This document shows positions 12,050 to 24,484 of a stretch of 64,000 nucleotides of DNA, piece by piece (within the stretch, counting starts at the first letter, position 1; every line of letters starts with the position of its first letter). The notes below the pieces were generated by a model. It was not told the DNA's origin, did no database searches, and saw only the letters and a list, made by a program, of their open reading frames with translations. The position numbers were made by a program, and so were the translations under genes. Location: positions 711,017 through 775,016 of the forward strand of contig JAQJVL010000124.1 of assembly GCA_035578905.1 (NCBI GenBank), written 5' to 3'. This stretch comes from Stictocephala bisonia. Taxonomy: Eukaryota; Arthropoda; Insecta; Hemiptera; Membracidae.

Positions 12050-12660
12050 CGGCTCGGTTGGGGATTCGAACCTTGGATAATTCGAAGTACTGTGCAGTAC
12101 TAGGACACATGTTCAAAGGCCCACCGATAACTAACAATACACTGATTGCTCATGGCATGGGAGAAACTGTGAGTGACCAGTCTTGGCCCTCTGTGCACTG
12201 GAACGATATGACAACCACGCTCAGTCCCCAAACTACAGGAAATGCCGATACTGTGAAATGGGAGTGACAAAGAAAAAACATTATTCCCAACCAGTCTTAA
12301 CCCATTGTGCATTGGCTCAATATGACAAATGCGCTCAGTCCACAAACGCACTTCAAATCGTACAGTCTACAAACTCTAGGAAATGACGGTAATGCGAAAT
12401 GGGAGTGACAAATAAAAACACCATTCCCAACCAGTCTTAACTCTTTGTGCGTTGGCTCGATATGACAATCACGCTCAGTCCACAAACGCACTTCAAAAAG
12501 TACAGTACACAAACTACTGGAAATAACGGTACTTTGAACTGGGAGTGACAAAGAAAAAGCACCATTCCCAACCAGTCTTGACTCTCTGTGACTGGCACGA
12601 TATGACAACCGCGCCTAGTCCACAAACGGTCTATGTGTGGCCAGTCCACAAACTGCAGAC
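12050..12660 (+). repeat. ~140-bp tandem repeat, about 4 diverged copies
   Basis: The motif CCAGTCTT recurs at 12177, 12291, 12431 and 12572. The first spacing (114) is shorter because it lacks the ~26-bp CACTTCAAA...CACAAAC piece. Each unit carries ATATGACAACCACGCTCAGT-like sequence. The left border, GGGGATTCGAACCTTGG (12060-12076), is an inverse B box as at 19740. Overlapping frames on both strands come from the repeat. Confidence 0.8.
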
Positions 12661-14381
12661 AATAACGTGAAAATGTTTGCATGACGAGGATTCTGCGATT
12701 ATGATGAAAATGCACTTATTAAATATTTATAATTTGATGAAATAAAAATACAAATTGAACTTATTCATACTAGATAAATGATAATTTTACAAAATTTTGA
12801 TATTCTTGTCAATTGCTATCCTTAAGGACCAAATTGATGGCAGAGTAAAAATTTGACTAGTTTTTGCTGTCATCAGAACTAACAAAATTTGAATCGTTAT
12901 TTGAGTCATTTTTTTCGAATTCACTCATTTGAATTTTGACCTTCATTTAAATATGAATTCAGAAAATCTGTAATACTTTTAAATATTAAACAATAGAGGT
13001 GTTTAATAATTTCCAATTAACCATTAGGAATTTTAACCATTTATATATTTCTAAAAGTTCGGTTAAACGATTTCAAACTTAGGCTAATACAAAGTTGATT
13101 GCATTATCGTCATAAATCTTGTTTACTTTGGGGCACGTAGATGGGAAGTAAGAAAAAGTGAGGTGTTTGTAAATAATCACTATCACTATGTTTACTTATT
13201 CTAATATTATATTAAACTATAACTTTCGATTTTATTTACAATGTGATATTTTCGTTTTTATATCACATTGTAAAGGATTACAATGTGATCATGCAATAAA
13301 CCGTACGATCAATCAGAAGCAAAATAAAAAACTTCTTTTCAACTTTTTTGAAAATATAAAATTCTGAAAGCTACATGTCTTACATGAAACATTTCTGGCA
13401 ACAATATTTAAATTAGAAAGCGATACAATAACGGGTTTTTAGTAATAAAAATGTAAAGCTTATGCGCAGTGAAAACTAGTAAAACACCGGGTACACTTTC
13501 GAGTCCAACTACGATGAAAATTATTAAAATAGAAATTAAAATGCTAAAATGTATTGGCTATGACCTAAAGCAAAACACTGACCGGATTTTTCATAGGTCT
13601 ATTAGGCCTAGTTTTATCTTCAAACTCGAATGCAAATAACTTCTGCGTTGACAGTAAAGCGAAAAATATGTTAGTAGTTATAGTGAAAATAATGATAAAA
13701 AACAAGTAATAACATAGCTTTTAAGTATGTCTAATGTAAATGTACAAATCTTGCAACAATTTTGCAAATTTTAAGTTTATAAAAAGTTTCTATTCTAGTT
13801 TAGTCATTAACAAACACCTATGTTTATCTGAGGTAATCGAACAGTGATAAATGATAACAGCTGCTTTAATCATAACAAAATAATAAGTCATGTGTGTAGA
13901 TAAGCGCGCTCTGGTGACATAATCTAACTTGTACTCGCGTGGGAAATCAATGACACTATACTAATGTAGTATGTACTAGCGGACACACACGAGTAATTCA
14001 CCTTCCCGGTGACCTTCACCGGCTCATCAACACACGGCCGGCGAGTTTGTCGTGTGCTTTGTTTATCAAACGTTGTTTATCGCTGAATTTAACGAACTTA
14101 GTGTCTTAACTTGCTCCATAACTGAGTCTACTCTTAAAGAACTACAGTAACTAATCAGTAATTCACATTAAAACTCTTTATTTACATAATAGATGTTTCA
14201 TACATTTCGATGCAAGTCAAAGCAGTAACTAAAAGGTCACTTACAAAATACATGCAATCGGACTGTACAATCAATGTGATCGTGTCACAGCTCAGAAAGA
14301 CTGTAAAGGGCCTTCTGGATCAGCCAACGTCTTAGTGTCCCTTTGAAGCAGTTTACATTTGCTGATTGTTTTATAATAATA
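12661..14381. other. No gene; one small hairpin
   Basis: AT-rich. 13233-13275 is an inverted repeat (TTTACAATGTGATATTTTCG and its complement ATATCACATTGTAAA). 13990-14060 is a GC-richer patch (GGTGACCTTCACCGGCTCAT) without an assignable role. Confidence 0.4.
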
Positions 14382-14932
14382 ACTAGCTGTACCCGCCCGC
14401 TTCGCCGGTCATAATATTGAGTTTGATTTAGAACCTAATAGCTGAAAGAATTCGAGCATTTTTGCTTCTTCTACCAATATTAGATTTTTTAGGAGGCATG
14501 TAATAAAAAGTAAACTGCAAAACAAATAATTATTTATTTTTTATTTTCACGTTTCACCACATGTTTTAATTACCGAGGAAAAAAGGTTCACACCAAATAC
14601 AGATCACCTGATCAAGTAAAAGTAGTGTGTGCTACACTCTCAAGGTGAAATGTAGAACTACAATAAATCAAAACATATACAGTACTGTTGTTGTGAGAAC
14701 TTCAATCTGCTTATGGCATGTGAAACTACATTAAACCACACAGTCATATGTTTTTTGTAAACGATTCAGATTCTCCATTTGAATAACATGGGATCTTTCG
14801 GAGCCCGTGGGGCGGGACCCTGTGGACGGATCTGCATCAAACTTCACAGAAACCATCTCGGGAGTATAACAGGACAACATCCTAAAGTTTCATGGCGATC
14901 GGTTGGATGGTTTGGCAGCGCATAAACTTCAA

Positions 14933-14985
<53 letters not shown>

Positions 14986-15010
14986 AACATCCTCTTTTAT
15001 AAATATAGAT
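14382..15010 (+). mobile_element. Interspersed retroelement-like repeat, copy 1 (TA-repeat tail)
   Basis: Starts ACTAGCTGTACCCGCCCGCT followed by TCGCCGGTCATAATATTGAG. Near the end it has AAGTTTCATGGCGATCGGTT and TTTGGCAGCGCATAAA, then a (TA)n run (14938-14984), and stops at ATATAGAT. This layout matches short RTE/SINE-like repeats common in insects. A second copy with the same ends is at 31104-31641. Confidence 0.75.
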
Positions 15011-15118
15011 TGGTGGTGAATTACAATTATGTGGTGAAACAATTTGTATTAAAAACATCAACCAAACATGAATGATGAGACTAAATAAGAATCCATTATG
15101 GAATATACTTATTTCAAC

Positions 15119-15357
15119 AAGAAAATATAAATTTATGGAGATTTCCAACGATTCAAGTTTTGTAACAAACAAACAAAACGTTTCAACAGGTTTAAAACTC
15201 TCGTCATCTTCAATTCTTACTAACTGGACACCGGACTGTTCCTTACATGTGTTATTAAGTAACACCTGAAGATGACGGATGTTTTGTACGTCGAAACGTT
15301 GTTTATTTCTTAAAACATTCGATGCATTGGAAATCTCCACTAAACTTACATTTTCTG
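15119..15357. mobile_element. ~240-bp element with ~37-bp terminal inverted repeats
   Basis: The left end GAAAATATAAATTTATGGAG then ATTTCCAACGATTC mirrors the right end GAATG-ATTGGAAATCTCCA then CTAAACTTACATTTTC. Inside, two facing copies of a motif GAAGATGACG-N-GAAACGTT occur: on minus (15175-15215) and on plus (15264-15302, CCTGAAGATGACGG then CGTCGAAACGTTG). Confidence 0.65.
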
Positions 15358-15448
15358 ATTGGATACGCCAACAAATATCACTAAAAAAGTAAATATAATT
15401 TTGTGTGTTTTTTTTAATTGCCTTTGACGTTGTGTTTCCCTAAATATA

Positions 15449-16310
15449 CAGGCTACCCCGAAAGTAAAGTGCCAAACTTCGGGAAATCGTTGTATATGGC
15501 AAAAAAAGAGAAAAGCTTGAATAATCTGTTTTCCAAAAACGCTTCGTTTACCAAATATCCACTATTTTGTTTTTTTCACAAAATAATTGTTATCCCACAA
15601 AATAATGATTTCACAATATATTTTTTATCGAGTTAGCTCAACCGATCTTTATGAAATTTACCATGCATGTTAAGATATTAAAGACCTATTCTAGGGGAAA
15701 AAATCAATTTGATCCAACTTTTTAAAGTGTTAAACAGAAATTTCGGGAAAATGGCAAAATACACAACAAATTGCTAAGAACACGGTTTTTAGATAATTTT
15801 AGCTTTTTCTAGATATTTTTCTATATATAATTCTGAAAAAGTTAGAATCTAACAAAAAATAAGAAGCAGCAAAAAAGCTACAAACAAATTGCTTTTTTGA
15901 CACAACACAAATGTCAATGTGTTTCGGTTATTTTTTGTCCGATTCTAATTTTGTTTCTATTGATAGGTTGGTAATAAAATTATCTAAAGAATCGTGTTCC
16001 TAGTAATCTTTTGTATTTTTTGCCTTTTTCCCTCAATTTTTGTTTAAACACTAAAATGGCCACCATTTTAAAATATTGAGTTGGATAAAATATTGTTTTC
16101 CCTAGAATAGGTCTTTCTAGCTTTACGTGAATAGCGAGTTTCATAAAGATCGGTTAAGCCAACTCGAAGATAAAAAGAGTTTTGTTTAGAAAAAAAAACA
16201 AAATGGCGGATATTTTTAGGAACGAAGTGTTTTTGGGAAAAAATTATTCTAGATTTTCTCTTTATATAACCATGTCCCGAAGTTTGGCACTTTACTTTTG
16301 GGACACCCTG
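15449..16310. mobile_element. 862-bp foldback DNA element, TA flanks
   Basis: Left CAGGCTACCCCGAAAGTAAA, right ...TTTACTTTTGGGACACCCTG, each next to TA. Inverse complementarity continues deep into the element: GTGCCAAACTTCGGG at the ends, then CGATCTTTATGAAA and CCTATTCTAGGG with their complements near 16135-16105. The whole element could fold into one long imperfect hairpin. The 65-90-codon frames inside are not genes. Confidence 0.8.
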
Positions 16311-17263
16311 TATTTCATAGACTTCTATTTACTACAGACAAAACTTTTTCAGTACAGACTGTGGATGGACTGTCCTGCCAGGGCCAAAAGCTGTTTCCAG
16401 TTCAAGGGATTCAGGCCCCACTCTATCTTTACGTCCGGCCTTTAAACGTGTGCCAAAACAAAAGGAAAATTTATCTCGAAGTGTCACAATAGTAATACAA
16501 AAACATACATCAAACCAAAATAATTTCGATTTTTACCAGAAAATATGAAAAAAGAAAACATATTTTATATATTCAAGATCAAACCAAGAAAATACTTAGC
16601 CGATTCTGTTTTATATTCAGTAGAAGTATTTTACAACAAAACAATAACGAGTAAAGCAAAAAACAAAATTTCAAAAGAAAAAGTAGAAGAAAAATAAGTA
16701 AAATATCAATTTAAGACAAATGACAGACGTTGTTAAAGATGCAACCAAACTATCATGGATCTAAAATATTTATATTCTTGTTTATTTAATATACAATTGT
16801 AAATATATAAATATAGTTGTGCTGCCTGTCATTGTTTAGGTATTTACTATTTAAACTCTGGTCAGAAGTAAAATAAAATTATAATATAAAAATGAAACTA
16901 AATTATCTTGTTTACATATACAGTGTACCGCAAAAAAGGTGTCCTGGTTATGCATTTTGAAATTTTATACCTAATTTAGAAAAAAAAAAAAAATAAGAAT
17001 ACATTTTTTAAATTCCATTCGGTTTAGTGCCTATCTGTCACTAATAAATAATAAAAGTAATATCTCATCATAAAATAGCAATTGATTTATTCTTAAACAG
17101 CAATTTTAATATAGTAGCAATTTAAATGTCTAAATGATTTTTTGTTTAAAAGATATTTGTACTTAAATATTTTAACAGGCCATCATTTTTATATTGCTTA
17201 AATTCCAATAATTTATTGCTTTTGAAATCAATTTCTCATAACAATCATCAGATGTAAACTATT
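16311..17263. other. No gene recognised
   Basis: AT-rich. 16919-16950 (TACAGTGTACCGCAAAAAAG then GTGTCCTGG) resembles an isolated MITE end. Confidence 0.4.
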
Positions 17264-17568
17264 TTTTCACTACACTACCATGAGTTCAGCTGTTTTCGTT
17301 ATGTGTTTACAACCTGCGAAACATCATATTTTCAACAGCTGTCTATTGTTTACTACCGAAAGTAACATTGTTTACAACCGAAAATGTTCCACAGTCAACA
17401 ACACCTGTTTTTATTCCGTAGTGTAGTTAAAAGTATCGTTCAAAACTCGAGTGAAAGTGTTTTGTATGTTCTCGACCATTTGAAGTGCTCGACAAGTCTC
17501 GCACTTCAAACATATGGTCTCGAACATGCAAAACCCCACTTTCCACTCTTGTTATGAAATATACTATT
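17264..17568 (-). mobile_element. 290-305-bp hairpin-rich element, copy 2 (inverted)
   Basis: Inverse of 558-847 and more complete. Its right part is a ~100-bp palindrome (GAGTGGAAAGTGGGGTTTTG against AAACACTTTCACTCG) with a loop around GACTTGTCGA. Copy 1 has lost about 20 bp of this loop. Both copies share the TAGTGTAGTGAAAA terminus and the ATAGTATATTTCATAACAAG terminus. Confidence 0.8.
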
Positions 17569-17849
17569 ACATTTTACACATGTAAAAACTATATTTAACT
17601 TATTTGGCCTTATCAGCAAAGTACTCGCTTAAGCTATAAAATTCTTTCTTAGTAAGAATCTGCTTTAAATCATTTTAAACTTAACTTAACACTGCTTGCT
17701 TTTTTTTCATTGGTAAGAGTAAATGGTTGAACAGTTCAATTGAATAGTAAAAATATTTTGTTAAAAAAGAAAAGTTTTTTGTGAAGGAATGTTAAGTAGA
17801 CACGATCTGCAAAAGTTATAATCTGAAGTTTGAGGGAAATAAAATTCAA

Positions 17850-18215
17850 ACGTGAGAATAGTCCTTCACCAAAAACGCCAAAAACGTGGTTTTATAGTTT
17901 AAGGATTCTGTTCGTAATAATGATCGTATCGTAACACTTGAAGTGTCATTTGATAGGCGAAGAACTGTTCTAGAGGAACATTAGATAATTGTTGAAATAA
18001 ATTGAGTATTTTGCATTTTTTACAGTTAAACATGTAACACTTCATTTTAAATCTAAAAACCAATACGATCAACTTTATAGTCCACAATACTGAGCATTTA
18101 ATAATCATACAGTCAGTATTATCTCGTTGAATCGTTGAGTCAGTAATAAACGCAAACCGTACAGTTGAAATAAATTAGCGTGTTTTAGCCCGCTGACGGT
18201 AAGACTACAGGGTCT
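17850..18215 (+). repeat. Dispersed repeat without insertion (empty-site partner of 236-900)
   Basis: Colinear with 236-557 and 848-880. At 18157-18203 it reads CGTACAGTTGAAATAAATTA then GCGTGTTTTAGCCCGCTGAC, where the copy at the window start has the same two blocks separated by the 290-bp element. Confidence 0.65.
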
Positions 18216-19714
18216 AATCTCTACTAGTAGGGACGATCAGAGGTTTTCTCATCTCCTAGATACACAACTTTCGACCATTATCACTTCTCCCTCGATAAAA
18301 TATTACTTAAAAAGCATTCACATTCCCTTCATCATGACCTCTAATTTTGGTTCATTTACTCAAAGGGGCCCTAAATATATGTATTTTAATTAAAATACTC
18401 ATTAAGATGCTGTCATGAATATTTATTCTATACTAAGTTACTATTTTCCTCATGATAATGCCGAGTAACATAGCGCTGATTTGGCCATTATTGACTTGAG
18501 ATTGATTACGAAAACTTATCAAAAAACCTTTCAAATAACTAATTAAAAAAACCCAAATGATTTAAAGGTATTAGCTGCAATAATTAGCTAAGATTTTATT
18601 TAATTCGTTTTGAATATAATATTTAATGACAGATAAACAACTTTGATATTCTCACCTTCAAAATGTTAATCTTTATCTAATCGCCATGAAATAAGTTGTA
18701 AATCAACATAATATAGTAATATAATACATTTTAATAATTTTCAAGTACTGTTGTTACGTGTCAATTCAATATTTTGCAAGATTTAGTTAAGTAAACAATT
18801 TCACCTCATTACAGTATACTCTCTAACAACGTTTTTTAGTAGAAATTTGAAAATAGAAATAAGAGGGATATGGGCCTGTAATTGTCGAATTCAGATTTAG
18901 GCCTACAATGTAAAATAAGAAGAAAATGAATGACGCGTGCTTATGACATACTAAAAGTGCAGCATGTTATTTTCTTTCTATAATAATAGTCGTTATGTTT
19001 ACAAAGTAATGTGAACATGTGATGAGGAAAGTCACATAAAATGAGGCAATTTTCCTACCCGACCGAGGCCAGTTCTATTTTAATGTACCAGGAAATAGGC
19101 TTGGTAACTAGCGTTGCTACAAAATACGTTGCCTAGATTATAATTCTATGGAATATTTTCTTCGTTACAGTCTTTTCCTGTTTATTATTATTATAATAAT
19201 TATTATTATTAAAAGAAGCATTCGTTAGTGATTAACAGAGTTTTAACATGAGCCATTCCTGTACTTATCCCAACCAGCCGGTTTCTAATGGACAAAGTTA
19301 TTGTAAACTTTCACCATTGTTATTTTATCTCTGCATGTTTGTTACTTATTGTTCACAATAGAGAAATGTCAACTTAATAAGTTTGTTTTGTTTATTTGAT
19401 CCTTCTATTTTTTATGTTTTGTTGTTGGTTATTGTTTTCTTGTTAATGTTGTTTGTTGAGTTTATGTATTTTTGTTAATTCGTGTTAGATAATTTAGTAT
19501 TGATACTATTATTATTTCCTTTTATTAGATAATATTACATTGTTTTAATTATTTGATTATAAATATTTAATTATTTATTTGTGAAACTGATTGTATATGT
19601 GAAGAGTATTTTAAAACACGATATTTTACTGTATTATTATTATTATTGTTTATTTATTTATTTTTTCCCATTTTGGTAGAGAAAACTTTATGGGCCAGTT
19701 AACACGGCGTAGAT
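18216..19714. other. No gene recognised
   Basis: AT-rich. Contains an AT palindrome of TTATTATTATTATAATAATTA type at about 19180-19210 and TG-rich sequence at 19380-19500 that could be non-coding transcript sequence, but nothing supports it. Confidence 0.4.
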
Positions 19715-19815
19715 GGCTCTGAGTGAACTTTATTTGACGAATGAAGCTCAGTTGGGGATTCGAACCTTGGACCATGCACTCTTTGGTCTACAATTCTGAT
19801 CCACTGAGTTGGCAA
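19715..19815 (-). mobile_element. tRNA-derived SINE head, minus strand
   Basis: The minus strand reads GCCAACTCAGTGGATCAG (A-box-like) and GGTTCGAATCCCCAACTGAG (a perfect B box). The two ends do not pair as an acceptor stem, so it is not an intact tRNA. A related B box lies at 12076-12060. Confidence 0.6.
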
Positions 19816-21424
19816 TGTCTTTTATCTATTATACTATAAAAATCACATTTATGAATTTACAAGCCTTCTTATTCTGTGATCTTATAGAATCAAAATTATT
19901 TTTTACTTTAGTTTCCTTAAAATAATTGTTCTGTTTATATTTTTCCTTGGGTTTTTTACTGTGACTACTACTATTATCTGTTATAATAATAGTTTTTGCT
20001 ATGTATAAATAGGAAGATATTATGTTGGTATTTATGTTATCACCTTAGTTTAGTTGTTCTCTCTAATATCGGAAATACTACAGAAAAGTGTTAGTACAAC
20101 AGAGATTAAGCTGTTCAAGTTAGTATAATGCATGTAATATACCCTATGTAAAAGCTAATAAATGAATTTTAACTATTACAAGATTCCCATGCTGATACAA
20201 AATTGTTTATTTCAGCTAACAGGAAGATTTTTTTAGTTTTTTTCTTATAACGAACATGTGCTACATAATAATTACATTAGTGTTATTTTTTTAATAGTTA
20301 ACAAATGGATATAAATTTAAGTCAACTATGTGACTGGATTTTGTTGTTGTTAGCATGATAATTTTTTTAATCTTTTTTATTTATTCAAATACATTTCAAT
20401 GTTTATATTGACTGGATTTATGTACATTGATACAGTAAGGAAAGAACAATTCGTTAAGAACGATTGCAGTAGTCAAGTTTTATTTTATTTGCAAATCATT
20501 TATTTGTAGACCATATTTTGAAATATTATCTAAGGGAACAAATAAAGCTTGATTACATTAATATTTGGCAAAACGTTTGTTTATGAACACGATCTTTTAT
20601 CAAGTTCAACGAACCTAGGCTCGACGTCTGATTCAGGTTACGGTATTGAATTATAGTAAGCACTAGAGGACACCTCTGCACTCTTCGCATGCGAATCTCA
20701 CCAGTCGCTATGCTTTTATGTCACCTTTGTTCTAGTTGGAAGTTAAATCTTACTCGCTGCGCTCGTGACACCTTGGTTTTCGGCTCATACTACACGCCTA
20801 TTAAAAGCGAGAGGGATTATGTTTAGTATTGTTTTTATTATGTACAATATAATCAAACTGGTTTAAACTCGCATTAAAAGTACGCAATATTTAATACAGT
20901 TTAAACATTATAATATACTGTTTTTATGTGTATTAAAACAGTAATAATATTAATTAATTGGATATTTTAGGGCTAGTGGAGTGGAGCAAAGGTAATTTTA
21001 GAAATTTTTGATATTTTCCCACTGTCCTGGGCTCCTAAGCTTTAAAATAAATCTAACCAAGCTACTATTTTCTTCCTAGCTCGATAAATTTCGTGAGGAT
21101 AGTTCTTTTACTGAATTAAATACATAGAAGATATACTTTAAAACACACGTTCATATTACAAAACACTTTTTTTAAATCATTACAATATTATAACATGTAT
21201 ATAATATTTTAGGGTTTTTTTGATTGGCGAAAGCTTGGATTTCACGTTGAGTAGGTTTTCTTAAAATAAAACTATGGACAATGTCCAACTCCTCTATACC
21301 ACCTTGATAAAGACTCAATATCAAACATCCATATTATTCAGTTGTGGAGTTTGAAGGCGATAGTTTTTCTACTCGATCCTCCTAATACTGTCACGACGCC
21401 CGCTGAATGGTTTCCATCGACGTG
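19816..21424. other. No gene recognised
   Basis: AT-rich throughout, apart from a GC-richer patch at 20600-20800. Confidence 0.4.
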
Positions 21425-21730
21425 GACAATACTAGAAAAGTCTGGAGTGTTCATGTTGGGTGGGAAGTCTGGGTCCGGATGTTGTGTAAGGAAGAGAACT
21501 AAATGTATGGCTTGTCAATAAGCTGAAAATCGGATCAATACTACGTGGTTCGGATACCACGTAAAGCTGTAGGTGCTTTAGTTGCCCTAGGTATTGGGCT
21601 GTTAAAAATAGCTATTTCTAAGGAACAGTCGACCGTAGTAACAATGACTACACTCGACCATCTACATTCATTCCACTCATTCGCCCATATCTCTACAATC
21701 GGCGTCTCAATGATGAATAATTATGTAATT
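21425..21730 (+). mobile_element. SINE copy
   Basis: Contains GTCTGGAGTGTTCATGTTGG, the B-box-like GTGGTTCGGATACCACGTAA (21548-21567), GCCCTAGGTATTGGGCTGTT, and the shared tail AGTAACAATGACTACACTCG...TTCGCCCATATCTCTACAAT. The 82-codon frame starting at 21545 is a read through this repeat. Confidence 0.7.
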
Positions 21731-23091
21731 TTACTACATGTTTCATATGTACTACATATATGTAATACAGCCGAGGGCACCGAGTTGTGTTGATGTATCC
21801 GACAAGTTTGTTGCCCTTAGGCCTTGGTCTGGGTAGTCGCACGTTTCCGACTCTAAATAGCTCCTTATTCTGGAGCACGCACGAACCATGTGCGCATGCG
21901 CTCCAAGTTGCGACCCAACTCAATATCTTGCCTCCAGATCAAAGAAAGTACGTGTGCTTACAGGATTGTTTACATAACATTGTTCCCGTATGTTCAACAC
22001 GTTTAATGCACAAAACAGGAACATTTACGACATCACGATCTATATTTGGGCTGTGCAGGTTCCCAATCCAATATTATTTCAAGACATAATTAGAAGAAAC
22101 TGCTGTCACCTTAAATGAATTAAAACTATTTAGAACAATTATATGTTTTATACATAATTTTAAGCGCATCTTCAAGATGACTGTTCAAACTGCAGTTATT
22201 TAGTTAAATTTGTTTTAAGTCGTTTAATTTTACTTCCCAACTATTTCAGAGAAAATATGAATACAAGTGTTATATTTAATTGACGTATAACGTAAAAATA
22301 TTGCTGATCTAATTTGTGTTTTTTTTAATAAAGTATGTAACCTAAAATAATATGAGTTTTTTACAATCAGTTTTGAAAACATAAACATTATTTTATAATA
22401 AAGTTGGGATGACACTTTTTTATTTGATTACTGTTATTGGTATTTTTTAATATTTCAAACTTGTTTTATTTATTAATGTTGTAACCCTATATAGTAATGA
22501 TAACACTAAAAAAATAACTCGTGTAGTTTTACGGAATATAAAAACCTTCAATACCCCCCCCCCCCCAACCACTCAATAACATTAATTTTTTCAACAATGC
22601 ATGTATCTATTCTTACGTTTTCAAGTGGTTTTGATCGAGTGGGTTCATATACAAATAAATCATATCTATAAATCGAGTTAACAAAGCAACAATCAACTTG
22701 TTTTCGGAGGGTGTTTTCCTGTAAAAGTTACAATAAACATAAAAAAGAAAACATGAAATTTTTGTAGAAGTTAGACCGTCGACTCTCAAAAAATAATTTC
22801 TTTGAACACTGCAAGGTTTTAAATACCCATCATAGTAGATTTTTTATATGGAATAAACCTCCTAACTCTTGCTGTATAGTCATAAATTATTGTCAGTTGC
22901 CATAGAAAGATCTTTCGAAAGGGACTAATATAATAAATAACGATTAAGGACATAGTAAAAACAAATTAAGAATTTAGTAAATAACAAAATAAATGGATGG
23001 GATTCTCTTTAAAAGTAACATTTGTTATACCATCGTATATTGACATATTAATGGATATAATATTAGAATAAATATTATTAAAAAGTAGAAA
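21731..23091. other. No gene recognised
   Basis: 21780-21960 is GC-richer with short frames on both strands but no recognisable domain. A poly-C run of 14 lies near 22553-22566. The rest is AT-rich. Confidence 0.4.
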
Positions 23092-24484
23092 TATGAGGGA
23101 TAAAACAGCCACTAGTAGTATGGTATTGTACTGTGATATAACTAAGAGAAGAATAACTTGAACTGTGGTCAATAAAGTTTAATGATATACGAAACAACGC
23201 ACCTTGCAGTAGATTGAGTTACGAATACATGTATGAGGGATAAAACAGCCACTAGTAGTATGGTATTGTACTGTGATATAACTAAGAGAAGAATAACTTG
23301 AACTGTGGTCAATAAAGTTTAATGATATACGAAACAACGCACCTTGCAGTAGATTGAGTTACGAATACATGTATGAGGGATAAAACAGCCACTAGTAGTA
23401 TGGTATTGTACTGTGATATAACTAAGAGAAGATTAACTTGAACTGTGGTCAATAAAGTTTAATGATATACGAAACAACGCACCTTGCAGTAGATTGAGTT
23501 ACGAATACATGTATGAGGGATAAAACAGCCACTAGTAGTATGGTATTGTACTGTGATATAACTAAGAGAAGAATAACTTGAACTGTGGTCAATAAAGTTT
23601 AATGATATACGAAACAACGCACCTTGCAGTAGATTGAGTTACGAATACATGTATGAGGGATAAAACAGCCACTAGTAGTATGGTATTGTACTGTGATATA
23701 ACTAAGAGGAGAATAACTTGAACTGTGGTCAATAAAGTTTAATGATATACGAAACAACGCACCTTGCAGTAGATTGAGTTACGAATACATGTATGAGGGA
23801 TAAACAGCCACTAGTAGTATGGTATTGTACTGTGATATAACTAAGAGAGGATTAACTTAAACTGTGGTCAATAAAGTTTAATGATATACGAAACAACGCA
23901 CCTTGCAGTAGATTGAGTTACGAATACATGTATGAGGGATAAAACAGCCACTAGTAGTATGGTATTGTACTGTGATATAACTAAGAGAAGATTAACTTAA
24001 ACTGTGGTCAATAAAGTTTAATGATATACGAAACAACGCACCTTGCAGTAGATTGAGTTACGAATACATGTATGAGGGATAAACAGCCACTAGTAGTATG
24101 GTATTGTACTGTGATATAACTAAGAGAAGATTAACTTAAACTGTGGTCAATAAAGTTTAATGATATACGAAACAACGCACCTTGCAGTAGATTGAGTTAC
24201 GAATACATGTATGAGGGATAAAACAGCCACTAGTAGTATGGTATTGTACTGTGATATAACTAAGAGAAGATTAACTTAAACTGTGGTCAATAAAGTTTAA
24301 TGATATACGAAACAACGCACCTTGCAGTAGATTGAGTTACGAATACATGTATGAGGGATAAAACAGCCACTAGTAGTATGGTATTGTACTGTGATATAAC
24401 TAAGAGGAGAATAACTTGAACTGTGGTCAATAAAGTTTAATGATATACGAAACAACGCACCTTGCAGTAGATTGAGTTACGAAT
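23092..24484. repeat. 140-bp satellite-like array, 10 nearly identical copies
   Basis: Units begin TATGAGGGATAAAACAGCCA at 23092, 23232, 23372, 23512, 23652, 23792, 23931, 24071, 24210 and 24350. Copies 6 and 8 lack one A. Only a few diagnostic sites vary: AGAATAACTTGAACT versus AGATTAACTTAAACT, and AAGAGAAG, AAGAGGAG or AAGAGAGG. The high identity implies recent amplification. It ends inside GAGTTACGAAT at 24484. Confidence 0.95.

Noticed and set aside
14882..15340. 152-codon minus-strand frame with a long Tyr-Ile run
   Set aside because: The Tyr-Ile run is the (TA)n tail of the repeat at 14382-15010, and the rest is the inverted-repeat element.
19715..19815. Functional tRNA gene
   Set aside because: A and B boxes are present but the ends cannot form an acceptor stem, and similar B boxes sit in other repeats.
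22553..22566. Poly-C run as a regulatory or structural signal
   Set aside because: A single homopolymer with no partner; sequencing or slippage noise is as likely.
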